This document shows positions 1 through 6,792 of a stretch of 7,891 nucleotides of DNA, piece by piece. The notes under the pieces were generated by a model. The model did not search any database, had not been told where the DNA came from, and worked only from the letters and a program-made list of their open reading frames with translations. Position numbers and translations under genes: made by a program. How positions within the stretch are numbered: position 1 is the stretch's first letter; the number at the start of each line of letters is the position of its first letter. Origin of the DNA: an uncultured Clostridium sp. (GTDB taxonomy: Bacteria > Bacillota > Clostridia > Lachnospirales > Lachnospiraceae); contig CAUCIO010000099.1 of assembly GCA_958442925.1 (NCBI GenBank), positions 1-7,891 of the forward strand, read 5' to 3'.

Positions 1-1
1 A

Positions 2-517
2 TCCATCGAGGGAATGAGCTTTTCCGAGACAGCTGCCTACTTTAAAAAACGGTTTAATCTGGAGGCATCCCTGGAGGAAATCAAGGCAGACTGGATTTCC
101 ATGTCCATTGAGAAATACAGAAGCCAGGTGCTGCCAAAGCCGGGAACGGAAGCGTTTCTGTCCTGGGCGGCAAAACACAGCGTAAAAATGGCTGTCTGCA
201 CCAGCAACGGCCGGGAAATGGTGGATGCTGTGCTAAGTTCTCTGAAGCTTGCCGACTATTTTGACTGCATTATTACCGGATGTGAGGTGGCGGCAGGAAA
301 GCCGTCTCCTGATATTTATCTGGAAGCTGCCCGCCGTATCGGCGTGTCCCCGGAGGAATGCGCTGTATTTGAAGACGTACCGGCAGGGATCCTGGCCGGA
401 AAGAGGGCTGGAATGGAAGTGTTCGCTGTAGAAGACGAATTCTCTCTCGGAATGAAAGAGGAGAAAAAGGCCCTTGCTGATTTTTATATCCGTGATTACA
501 GCGAACTGATGCCATAA
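2..517 (+). CDS. HAD-superfamily hydrolase (subfamily IA, beta-phosphoglucomutase-like phosphatase), 5' end missing
   Basis: A haloacid dehalogenase-type phosphatase or phosphomutase, expected to act in the cytosol on a small phosphorylated metabolite. The reading frame is open to the left edge (Ser-Ile-Glu-Gly precede the first Met at 14), so the true start lies outside the window and that Met is probably internal. Numbered from the Met at 14, motif II is the TSNG loop (T63-S64-N65-G66), motif III is the Lys of GKPSPD (K96), and motif IV is the acidic pair in VFEDVPAG (E120, D121), which binds Mg2+. The N-terminal DxD nucleophile motif and the start of the cap lie off the window; residues 1 to about 40 are helical cap. 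GKPSPDIY and the EDVPAGILAGKRAGM stretch are typical of the YcjU/PGMB/Gph-like IA group. The substrate cannot be told from sequence. The gap to the next gene is 35 nt with no terminator, so co-transcription with the radical SAM gene is plausible. Confidence 0.9.
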   Translation, partial: SIEGMSFSETAAYFKKRFNLEASLEEIKADWISMSIEKYRSQVLPKPGTEAFLSWAAKHSVKMAVCTSNGREMVDAVLSSLKLADYFDCIITGCEVAAGKPSPDIYLEAARRIGVSPEECAVFEDVPAGILAGKRAGMEVFAVEDEFSLGMKEEKKALADFYIRDYSELMP

Positions 518-552
518 CAGCCAATGAGTGTGAAGAGGAGTACAAAGGATTT

Positions 553-2487
553 ATGATACATGATTACTTACCAATCTGCAGAGAGGACATGGAAAAGCGA
601 GGATGGGATCAGTGCGATTTCGTCTATGTGACAGGCGATGCTTATGTAGATCACCCTTCCTTTGGCCATGCCATTATCAGCCGTGTGCTGGAAGCTCACG
701 GCTACCGGGTAGGGATTATCCCACAGCCGGACTGGAAGAATCCGGAAAGCATTCAAATATTAGGAGAACCAAGACTGGGATTTCTTATTTCAGCCGGAAA
801 CATGGATTCCATGGTCAACCATTATTCTGTCTCGAAAAAACGCAGGGCAAAGGATTCCTACACTCCTGGCGGAGAGATGGGAAAACGGCCTGACTACGCC
901 ACAGTTGTCTACGGCAATCTGATCCGCTCTGTCTACCGAAAGACGCCCATCATTATTGGCGGTATTGAAGCCAGTCTTCGAAGACTGGCCCACTACGACT
1001 ACTGGTCTGGAAAGCTGAAGAGATCTATCCTTCTGGATTCCCAGGCAGATCTGATTTCTTATGGAATGGGAGAGCGATCCATTGTGGAGATTGCCGATGC
1101 TCTAAACAGCGGCATTGACATTAAGGATATTACCTTTGTCGATGGCACAGTCTATAAGGCGGAAAACTTGAACTCTGTCTACGATGAGCTGCGCCTGCCT
1201 TCCTACCAGAACATGAAAGAAGATAGAAGAGAATACGCTAAAAGCTTTTACACCCAGTACTGCAATACAGATCCCTTTATTGGAAAACGCCTGGTGGAAC
1301 CTTATAAGGACAATCTGTTTGTCATTCAGAATCCTGCCTCGAAGCCTCTGACTCAGGAAGAAATGGATGATGTGTACGCTCTGCCCTATATGCGCAGCTA
1401 TCATCCGTCCTATGAGGCAGCTGGAGGAGTTCCTGCTATTTCTGAGGTGAAATTCAGTCTGATCAGCAACCGTGGCTGCTTCGGAGGCTGCAATTTCTGC
1501 GCCCTTACCTTCCACCAGGGCAGAATCGTTCAGACCAGAAGCCACGATTCTATTGTGGACGAAGCGAGGCTTCTCACAGAGGAGCCGGATTTTAAGGGAT
1601 ATATTCATGATGTTGGAGGCCCTACTGCAAACTTCCGTTTCCCTGCCTGTGAAAAACAGATGACGGCAGGTGTGTGTCCAGAACGGCAGTGTCTTTTTCC
1701 AAAGCCGTGCAGGAATCTGAGGGCAGATCACAAAGACTATATTGCGCTTCTTCGAAAGCTTCGCGATATTCCCAAGGTGAAAAAGGTCTTTATCCGTTCC
1801 GGCATCCGTTTCGATTACCTGTTAGCAGATCCCAGCCGTGAATTTTTAAAGGAACTGTGTCAGTACCACGTCAGCGGACAGCTGAAGGTAGCGCCGGAGC
1901 ATGTGGCTAACAATGTGCTGAAACGTATGGGAAAACCGGAAAACAGTGTTTACCGCCAATTTATGAAAGAATACAAGGACATGAACGAACGTCTTGGCTT
2001 AAAGCAGTATCTGGTTCCCTACCTGATGAGCTCCCACCCTGGTTCTACCCTGACAGAAGCAGTGGAGCTGGCGGAATATCTGCGTGATTTAGGCTACATG
2101 CCGGAACAGGTGCAGGATTTCTATCCCACGCCATCCACCATCTCCACCTGCATGTACTACACAGGACTGGACCCCAAAACTCTGACACCTGTCTATGTGC
2201 CGACTAATCCCCATGAAAAGGCCATGCAGAGGGCGCTGATCCAGTACAGAAATCCGAAAAACTATGATCTGGTGGAGGAAGCCCTGAAAAAGGCAGGCCG
2301 CACCGATCTGATCGGCTACGATAAAAAGTGCCTGATCCGCCCACGCCGCACGGATCACAGAAGCGCAGGCGGACAGGAATTTTATGGAAAAAAAGGATTC
2401 CAGGGAAAAGCCCCTGCCGGACAGGGCAGCAGTCATACGCCCAAAAAGAAAAAAACGATTCGAAACGTACACAAAAAACGAAGCTGA
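553..2487 (+). CDS. ygiQ: YgiQ family radical SAM protein (UPF0313)
   Basis: A cytosolic radical S-adenosylmethionine enzyme of the YgiQ family; I know of no established reaction for it. The N-terminal domain (about 1-290) carries the family signature VTGDAYVDHPSFG (27-39), followed by GIIPQPDW (54-61) and GGIEASLRR (136-144). The radical SAM cluster motif is CFGGCNFC (C309, C313, C316), where three Cys hold the 4Fe-4S cluster that cleaves SAM. A second Cys group follows at C366, C375, C380 and C386. GQLKVAPEHV (442-451) and the DFYPTPSTIST stretch (522-532) are also family-typical. The C-terminus (about 598-644) is basic, low in complexity and probably disordered. At 644 residues it is shorter than the roughly 740-residue E. 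coli protein, mainly because E. coli YgiQ has an N-terminal extension. The ATG at 553 is preceded by AAGAGGAG (533-540) and AAAGGA (544-549), and no conserved residues lie upstream of it. Confidence 0.95.
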   Translation: MIHDYLPICREDMEKRGWDQCDFVYVTGDAYVDHPSFGHAIISRVLEAHGYRVGIIPQPDWKNPESIQILGEPRLGFLISAGNMDSMVNHYSVSKKRRAKDSYTPGGEMGKRPDYATVVYGNLIRSVYRKTPIIIGGIEASLRRLAHYDYWSGKLKRSILLDSQADLISYGMGERSIVEIADALNSGIDIKDITFVDGTVYKAENLNSVYDELRLPSYQNMKEDRREYAKSFYTQYCNTDPFIGKRLVEPYKDNLFVIQNPASKPLTQEEMDDVYALPYMRSYHPSYEAAGGVPAISEVKFSLISNRGCFGGCNFCALTFHQGRIVQTRSHDSIVDEARLLTEEPDFKGYIHDVGGPTANFRFPACEKQMTAGVCPERQCLFPKPCRNLRADHKDYIALLRKLRDIPKVKKVFIRSGIRFDYLLADPSREFLKELCQYHVSGQLKVAPEHVANNVLKRMGKPENSVYRQFMKEYKDMNERLGLKQYLVPYLMSSHPGSTLTEAVELAEYLRDLGYMPEQVQDFYPTPSTISTCMYYTGLDPKTLTPVYVPTNPHEKAMQRALIQYRNPKNYDLVEEALKKAGRTDLIGYDKKCLIRPRRTDHRSAGGQEFYGKKGFQGKAPAGQGSSHTPKKKKTIRNVHKKRS

Positions 2488-2529
2488 CAATACAGCAGCT
2501 GGCAGAACAAAAGGAGGCAGAACAGGCAT

Positions 2530-3381
2530 ATGAAGAAAATTGCAGTTGTAACAGGAGCTTCCTCCGGCATGGGGCGGGAGACCGCTCTGCAGCTGGCGGA
2601 TCGGTTTGGCTGGCTGGATGAAATCTGGCTGATTGCCAGAAGAGAGGAGCGTCTTGTCCGCCTAAAAAAAGAGCTGCCCTGCCCTTCCAGGATTTTTGAG
2701 CTGGATTTGACGGATCCATCCGCTCTTTCATCTCTTTCCGCCGCACTGGAGGAGGAAAAGCCAAGAATTGTTTTTCTGGTCAATGCGGCTGGATATGGAA
2801 AAATCGGCCGGGCAGGAGAAGTGTCTCTGTCCGAGGAAATGGGGATGCCGGATTTAAACTGTACGGCTCTCACAGGCGTCACTCACCTGGCGCTGCCATA
2901 TATGGGAGAAAACAGCCGGATTCTCCAGTTTGCCTCCTCCGCAGCCTTTCTGCCTCAGCCAGGTTTTGCCGTCTACGCGGCTACCAAGGCATTTGTCCTC
3001 AGTTACAGCCGCGCGCTGGGAGAGGAAGTGAAAAGACGTGGAATTTATGTAACCGCTGTCTGCCCAGGGCCTGTAAAGACAGAATTTTTCGATATTGCTC
3101 AGACTTCTGGAAAAATTCCCCTCTACAAGATGCTTGCTATGGCCGATCCTAAAAAGGTGGTAAAACTGGCTATCCGGGACTCTGTGATGAAAAAAAGCGT
3201 CTCTGTTTACGGCCCCCTTATGAAGCTGTTCCGTCTGGCAGCCAAAGTTCTGCCTCACCGCCTTCTTCTGTCCCTGATGGCAGTTCTTTCCCCGGAACAG
3301 ACTGTGCCGGTCTGCAGGGAGAGAGACAAAACAGATACAAAAAATGAATACGCAGGAGAACACACACATGAAAAAAATTAA
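2530..3381 (+). CDS. SDR family NAD(P)-dependent oxidoreductase (classical short-chain dehydrogenase)
   Basis: A classical short-chain dehydrogenase/reductase, expected to interconvert an alcohol and a carbonyl using NAD(P)H; the substrate is unknown. It opens directly into the Rossmann fold: TGASSGMG (8-15) is the nucleotide-binding TGxxxGxG loop. Arg37 and Arg38 at the end of beta-2 (LIARREE) favour NADP(H), which is an inference. LDLTD (59-62 and beyond) is the usual adenine-contact Asp region. The NNAG motif appears as NAAG (N85-G88), with the second Asn changed to Ala. The catalytic set is intact: N110, Ser136 or Ser137, Tyr149 and Lys153 (YAATK). PGPVKTEF (179-186) is the usual post-catalytic loop. 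The 283-residue length is longer than the 250 norm because of a C-terminal tail with basic and hydrophobic segments (about 221-283) that might touch the membrane. The ATG at 2530 has AAGGAGG at 2511-2517. The last 14 nt overlap the next gene, which suggests coupled translation. Confidence 0.93.
   Translation: MKKIAVVTGASSGMGRETALQLADRFGWLDEIWLIARREERLVRLKKELPCPSRIFELDLTDPSALSSLSAALEEEKPRIVFLVNAAGYGKIGRAGEVSLSEEMGMPDLNCTALTGVTHLALPYMGENSRILQFASSAAFLPQPGFAVYAATKAFVLSYSRALGEEVKRRGIYVTAVCPGPVKTEFFDIAQTSGKIPLYKMLAMADPKKVVKLAIRDSVMKKSVSVYGPLMKLFRLAAKVLPHRLLLSLMAVLSPEQTVPVCRERDKTDTKNEYAGEHTHEKN
3354..3358 (+). promoter_or_regulatory. Ribosome binding site that decides the start of the membrane-protein gene
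   Basis: AGGAG lies 9 nt upstream of the ATG at 3368. An earlier in-frame ATG at 3344 has only a purine run about 20 nt away (3316-3323) and would put a polar NTQENTH peptide in front. The later start is therefore preferred. The site lies inside the coding end of the dehydrogenase gene, so ribosomes finishing that gene would pass over it. Confidence 0.7.
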
Positions 3382-3937
3382 AAAGGGAGAGTATGGATAC
3401 AGAAATAGTATGAGAAGAGGGCGCGTAATTAAAATCGCTGTCCTCACTCTCTTTATTCTTGCACAGCTGGGCGCCAGGTGGTTTACAGACAGCGGAGCAT
3501 TGAAAAATATTCTCACAGTCATGGCTGTCATTACCGTGATTCCGACAGCCAATCTGGCAGCTCCCTATATTGCCGTCTTTCCCTTTAAGACTCCATCCAG
3601 GGAGTTTTATGAAAAGCTTTCCACTTATGAAGGGAAATTTACCATTCTCTATGATCTGATATTGACTACCAAGGACGATGTGCTGCCCATGGATGCCATC
3701 ATAGTGCATCCTACAGGAATTTATGCTTACTGTATCAATAAGAAGGCAAATCTTTCCAGAGCGGAAAAGGCTCTCAATGAAATTCTGACTGCCCAGCGCC
3801 TGGATCCGAATATGAAAATTACAGGAGAGATGTCCTCCTTTGAAAAAAGAGTGAAAAGTTTAAAGGCAGCCTCTGAATATGAGGATGACGGAAGCGTAGA
3901 GTACGCAGTCACTGTGATGAAAGGATTATCCATGTAA
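3368..3937 (+). CDS. Small two-helix membrane protein with a cytosolic NERD-like (degenerate) domain; function unknown
   Basis: I do not recognise a named family for this 189-residue protein. The first 22 residues are strongly basic. Two hydrophobic helices follow at about 20-39 and 47-72, joined by a short polar turn (TDSGALK). The positive-inside rule puts both the N-terminus and the roughly 115-residue C-terminal domain in the cytosol. Residues about 80-126 resemble the core of the NERD (nuclease-related) domain: a short helix, then LYDLILTT (94-101), then MDAIIVHPTGIYAYCIN (108-124), which matches the NERD pattern of [IM]D-hydrophobics-P-x-G-I-[FY]. Where NERD proteins have E-x-K after this strand, this one has C122-I-N124, so the catalytic pair appears lost; this homology is my inference and is unproven. 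Residues 127-189 are charged and helical. It starts inside the end of the dehydrogenase gene and ends in a TAATG overlap with the pseudouridine synthase gene, so it should be made together with both. Confidence 0.8.
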   Translation: MKKIKKGEYGYRNSMRRGRVIKIAVLTLFILAQLGARWFTDSGALKNILTVMAVITVIPTANLAAPYIAVFPFKTPSREFYEKLSTYEGKFTILYDLILTTKDDVLPMDAIIVHPTGIYAYCINKKANLSRAEKALNEILTAQRLDPNMKITGEMSSFEKRVKSLKAASEYEDDGSVEYAVTVMKGLSM

Positions 3938-4911
3938 TGAGACTTGTAACAGTAACAAAAAATGAGGCCGGACAGCGGCTGGATAAACTGCTGTTCAAAT
4001 ATATGAATCTGGCAGGCAAAAGCTTCATCTATAAGATGATCCGAAAGAAAAACATTACTCTCAACGGGAAAAAATGCGACGGTTCGGAAAAGCTGGCGGA
4101 GGGAGACGAAATCCGCTTGTTTCTGGCGGAAGAGACCATCGGAAAGTTTTCAGAGGTAAAAATCCAGAAGGTAAAAAAGACAGCCCTTGATATTGTGTAT
4201 GAGGACAAGGACGTTATCTTTATCAATAAACCGGCCGGTATGCTCTCCCAGAAGGCGAAAGACAGCGATGAATCTCTGGTAGAATATCTCATCAACTACC
4301 TGTTAGACAGCGGCCAGCTTTCAAGGGAAGAGCTGAAAAGTTTCCGCCCTTCGGTCTGCAATCGCCTGGATCGCAATACCAGCGGCCTGGTGGCAGCAGG
4401 GAAAAGTCTGCTGGGCCTTCAGGTTCTCTCCAAAGCCATTAAGGAGAGAACCATTGGAAAATATTACCTCTGTATTGTAAAAGGTGCCATAGACAGCCCC
4501 AGACGCATTCAGGGCTGGCTTTTAAAGAATGAGCGGACTAACCAGGTGACTGTGACGACAGAGAAAAAAGAGGGAGCGCTGCCAATTGAGACGGAGTATA
4601 TGCCCCTCGCCTCAGACAGGCATTACACTCTTCTCAAGGTAAAACTGATTACAGGCCGTTCTCATCAAATCAGAGCCCACCTGGCCTCCATCGGACATCC
4701 CATTATCGGAGATACTAAATACGGAGATTCGAAGGAAAACCTGGCTGCAAAAAAGAAATACGGCGTTTCCTGCCAACTGCTGCACGCGGCTTTTCTGATT
4801 CTTCCTGAGGATCTGCCAGAGGAACTTTGCCGCCTGCGGGGCATGGAAATTTCTGCTCCTCTTCCAAGTGTCTTTGCAGCTTTCGCCGAGCAGATTCAGG
4901 GAGGCCGGTAA
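3937..4911 (+). CDS. RluA family 23S rRNA pseudouridine synthase, RluC-like, with S4 domain
   Basis: Isomerises uridine to pseudouridine in RNA, most likely in 23S rRNA of the large ribosomal subunit. Residues about 1-70 form an S4 RNA-binding domain; AGKSFIYKMIRKKNITLNGKK (26-46) resembles the SxIYRxxRxGxVxVN stretch of RluC. The catalytic domain begins near 84: INKPAGMLSQ (96-105) is motif I, CNRLDRNTSGLV (141-152) is motif II with catalytic Asp145, and LITGRSHQIRAHLASIGHPI (237-256) followed by GDTKYG is the conserved C-terminal motif. The length of 324 is normal for RluC/RluD (about 320). I favour RluC over RluD because of the S4 sequence, but the exact target uridines cannot be read from sequence. 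The ATG shares its A with the preceding stop codon (TAATG), and AAAGGA at 3920-3925 is the likely ribosome binding site, so translational coupling is expected. Confidence 0.94.
   Translation: MRLVTVTKNEAGQRLDKLLFKYMNLAGKSFIYKMIRKKNITLNGKKCDGSEKLAEGDEIRLFLAEETIGKFSEVKIQKVKKTALDIVYEDKDVIFINKPAGMLSQKAKDSDESLVEYLINYLLDSGQLSREELKSFRPSVCNRLDRNTSGLVAAGKSLLGLQVLSKAIKERTIGKYYLCIVKGAIDSPRRIQGWLLKNERTNQVTVTTEKKEGALPIETEYMPLASDRHYTLLKVKLITGRSHQIRAHLASIGHPIIGDTKYGDSKENLAAKKKYGVSCQLLHAAFLILPEDLPEELCRLRGMEISAPLPSVFAAFAEQIQGGR
4898..4904 (+). promoter_or_regulatory. recU ribosome binding site inside the pseudouridine synthase gene
   Basis: AGGGAGG sits 7 nt before the recU ATG at 4912, within the last codons of the upstream gene. 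It fixes the recU start, which follows the upstream TAA with no gap. Stop and start fall within one ribosome footprint, which favours re-initiation. Confidence 0.7.
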
Positions 4912-5469
4912 ATGGGAACCTGGAAGACAAGAGGCCTTCGCGGCTCCACTCTGGAGGATTTGATTAACCGGACCAACGACAGCTACCGGGAAAAGGGGCT
5001 GGCTTTAATCCAGAAGGTTCCCACCCCTATTACCCCCATTTCCATTGACAAAGAAAGCCGCCATATTACCCTGGCTTATTTTGACCAGAAAAGTACCGTG
5101 GATTACATAGGCGCAGTGCAGGGGATTCCCGTCTGCTTTGACGCCAAGGAATGTGCTGCGTCTACCTTTCCGCTCCAGAACCTCCATCCACACCAGGTAG
5201 CCTTTATGAGGGAATTTGAAAAGCAGGGGGGAATCTCCTTTATTCTGGTTTCCTACACATGTCTGGAGGAGATGTATTATATCCCCTTCCGCCATGTGGA
5301 GAGATTCTGGCAGCGAATGGAAGCTGGAGGACGAAAGAGCTTTACCTACGATGAGGTAGATAAAACCTTCCAGGTCAGGGCCTACCGGGAATTTTTTGTC
5401 CACTATTTAGAGGCCATCCAGAGAGATCTGGATCTCAGAGAAGATGGTTCTTCTGGAAGATCGTCTTAA
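4912..5469 (+). CDS. recU: Holliday junction resolvase RecU
   Basis: Cuts four-way DNA junctions during recombinational repair and chromosome segregation in Gram-positive bacteria; it acts as a homodimer on DNA. The protein has the PD-(D/E)xK nuclease core: E15 in RGSTLEDLI, D64 in STVDYIG, and D77-A78-K79 in CFDAKE. Gln95 in NLHPHQ corresponds to the conserved Gln after the core. By recall these match D88, E101 and K103 of B. subtilis RecU, so the acidic residue of the ExK motif is Asp here. QGGISFILVSY (105-115) and the FW(D/Q)R region (132-135) are also family-typical. At 185 residues it is somewhat shorter than B. subtilis RecU (about 206): it begins near the conserved RG...TLE and lacks the flexible N-terminal arm of about 25 residues. 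In Bacilli recU is paired with the penicillin-binding protein gene ponA; here it directly abuts an rRNA modification gene instead. Confidence 0.95.
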   Translation: MGTWKTRGLRGSTLEDLINRTNDSYREKGLALIQKVPTPITPISIDKESRHITLAYFDQKSTVDYIGAVQGIPVCFDAKECAASTFPLQNLHPHQVAFMREFEKQGGISFILVSYTCLEEMYYIPFRHVERFWQRMEAGGRKSFTYDEVDKTFQVRAYREFFVHYLEAIQRDLDLREDGSSGRSS

Positions 5470-5473
5470 AATA

Positions 5474-5482
5474 TGATATAAC
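5474..5482 (+). promoter_or_regulatory. pepT: Candidate extended -10 promoter for pepT
   Basis: TGATATAAC matches an extended -10 element (TGn followed by TATAAC, five of six bases of TATAAT). It sits five bases after the recU stop and about 44 nt before the pepT ATG. No good -35 box is visible at the usual 16-18 bp; the sequence there (CTGGAA, TGGAAG or GGAAGA) is poor, so the promoter rests on the extended -10. The region is AT-rich compared with its surroundings. pepT may also be read through from the upstream genes, since no terminator follows recU. Confidence 0.4.
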
Positions 5483-5493
5483 TATTTAAAAGC

Positions 5494-5507
5494 TGTCAAT
5501 GACATTG
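5494..5507 (+). promoter_or_regulatory. Two overlapping short palindromes in the pepT leader (possible operator)
   Basis: TGTCA-A-TGACA (5494-5504) and CAATG-A-CATTG (5497-5507) are each perfect 5-bp dyads around a single central base, offset by 3 bp. They lie between the candidate -10 and the pepT ribosome binding site, about where a repressor could block early transcription. No regulator is recognised; a TnrA-type box was tested by eye and did not fit. Short palindromes of this size can occur by chance. Confidence 0.3.
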
Positions 5508-5525
5508 TAAATACAGGAGGAGATT

Positions 5526-6755
5526 ATGAGCAAGGTATTGGATCGTTTTTTACATTATGTTTCTTTTGACACCCAGTCCATGGATGAGCAGGAGCAGATT
5601 CCCAGCACAGAAAAGCAGCTGGTCTTAGCAAAAATCTTAAAGGAGGAGCTGGAGGCTATTGGAGCCAGCCAGGTACGCATGAGCGATAACGGTTATGTTT
5701 ATGCCGTAATTCCCGCTACTGCCGATCATCCTGTCAAATCTCTGGGTTTTGTGGCACATATGGATACAGCTCCGGCCATGTCAGGCAAGGATGTCAAGCC
5801 AAGGATTGCAGAGCATTATGACGGCAAAGATCTGGTGTTAAACGAAGAAAAACAGATTGTCATGCGGGTAAAGGATTTTCCGGGAATGCTTGACTGTGTT
5901 GGAAAGGATCTCATTGTTACAGACGGAACCACTCTCTTAGGCGCAGACGACAAGGCAGGTGTGGCCGAGATTATGACCATGGCCGAATTTTTCCTCTCCC
6001 ATCCGGAAATTCCTCACGGCAATATCTGCATCGGCTTTACTCCTGACGAAGAGGTAGGAAGAGGCGCGGATCTTTTCGATGTGGAACATTTTGGCGCAGA
6101 TGTTGCCTATACTGTAGACGGAGGCCCTATCGGTGAGCTGGAATATGAAAACTTCAATGCTGCTTCCGGAAAAGTAGAGATCAGCGGCCGAAGCGTCCAT
6201 CCAGGAAGTGCCAAGGGTTCTATGATCAATGCACTGTTAGTGGGAATGGAATTCCAGGCCATGCTGCCTGCCTTTGAAAATCCCATGTACACAGAAGGCT
6301 ATGAGGGCTTCTTCCATCTGGATCAGATGGCAGGCGATGTGGAAAGCGCTCATCTGGAGTACATTATCCGTGATCATGACAAAGAGGCCTTTGAACAGAA
6401 AAAAGCGCTGTTCCAGGAAGTATCTCGCTATCTGAATGCCAAGTATGGAGAAGGAACTGTTTCCGTAACCATGAAAGACTCCTACTATAACATGAAGGAG
6501 CAGATTGAACCGGAACATCTCTACCTGATTGATACCGCCAAGGAAGCTATGAAGAACCTTCATATCACTCCTTTAGTATCCCCTATCCGCGGCGGTACAG
6601 ACGGAGCACGGCTTTCCTACATGGGACTTCCCTGTCCGAATCTGTCTACAGGAGGCTATAATTTCCACGGAAAATTTGAGTTTATTCCCGTTCAGTCTCT
6701 GGAGCAGATGGTTGAAGTGTTAAAGGAAATCGTCATTCTCTTCGAAAAAATGTAG
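5526..6755 (+). CDS. pepT: Peptidase T (tripeptide aminopeptidase), M20B family
   Basis: A cytosolic two-zinc aminopeptidase that removes the N-terminal residue from tripeptides, used to recover amino acids from imported or degraded peptides. The M20 residues are all present: H78 and D80 (AHMDT), the bridging D141 (GADDKAG), the catalytic base E175 and zinc ligand E176 (TPDEEVGRG), D198 (TVDGG) and H381 (NFHGKFEF). Positions are within two residues of E. coli PepT (H78, D140, E173, E174, D196, H379, by recall), and the 409-residue length matches the 408 of that protein. The dimerisation lid is the segment between the two metal-site halves (about 208-320). RGGTDGARLS (355-364) is the usual substrate-binding loop. 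The ATG at 5526 has AGGAGG at 5515-5520, spaced 5 nt. The gene has its own candidate promoter and a terminator and looks like a single-gene unit, perhaps with read-through from upstream. Confidence 0.97.
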   Translation: MSKVLDRFLHYVSFDTQSMDEQEQIPSTEKQLVLAKILKEELEAIGASQVRMSDNGYVYAVIPATADHPVKSLGFVAHMDTAPAMSGKDVKPRIAEHYDGKDLVLNEEKQIVMRVKDFPGMLDCVGKDLIVTDGTTLLGADDKAGVAEIMTMAEFFLSHPEIPHGNICIGFTPDEEVGRGADLFDVEHFGADVAYTVDGGPIGELEYENFNAASGKVEISGRSVHPGSAKGSMINALLVGMEFQAMLPAFENPMYTEGYEGFFHLDQMAGDVESAHLEYIIRDHDKEAFEQKKALFQEVSRYLNAKYGEGTVSVTMKDSYYNMKEQIEPEHLYLIDTAKEAMKNLHITPLVSPIRGGTDGARLSYMGLPCPNLSTGGYNFHGKFEFIPVQSLEQMVEVLKEIVILFEKM

Positions 6756-6792
6756 CTGAACAGCAGCGCTGAATCTAGTCAGCCAGATACCC

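Noticed and set aside
1102..1731. A 209-codon open frame on the minus strand inside the YgiQ gene
   Set aside because: It lies fully antisense to a clear radical SAM gene, shows no recognisable motif, and reflects codon bias of the plus-strand gene.
2204..2764. A 186-codon minus-strand open frame across the YgiQ/SDR junction
   Set aside because: Its translation is rich in Ser, Phe, Pro and Cys, as expected of antisense reading; it spans two well-supported plus-strand genes.
3344..3367. Upstream ATG (3344) as the start of the membrane-protein gene
   Set aside because: It has no well-spaced Shine-Dalgarno sequence, whereas the ATG at 3368 has AGGAG at 9 nt and yields a typical basic N-terminus before the first membrane helix.
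5423..5454. Small inverted repeats at the end of recU (GAGATC-TG-GATCTC and AGAAG/CTTCT) as a possible terminator
   Set aside because: Stems are only 5-6 bp, one has an impossible 2-nt RNA loop, they lie within coding sequence, and no U-tract follows.
6764..6771. CAGCGCTG palindrome after the pepT stop codon
   Set aside because: An 8-bp palindrome with no loop or U-tract is expected by chance; the real terminator lies further downstream.
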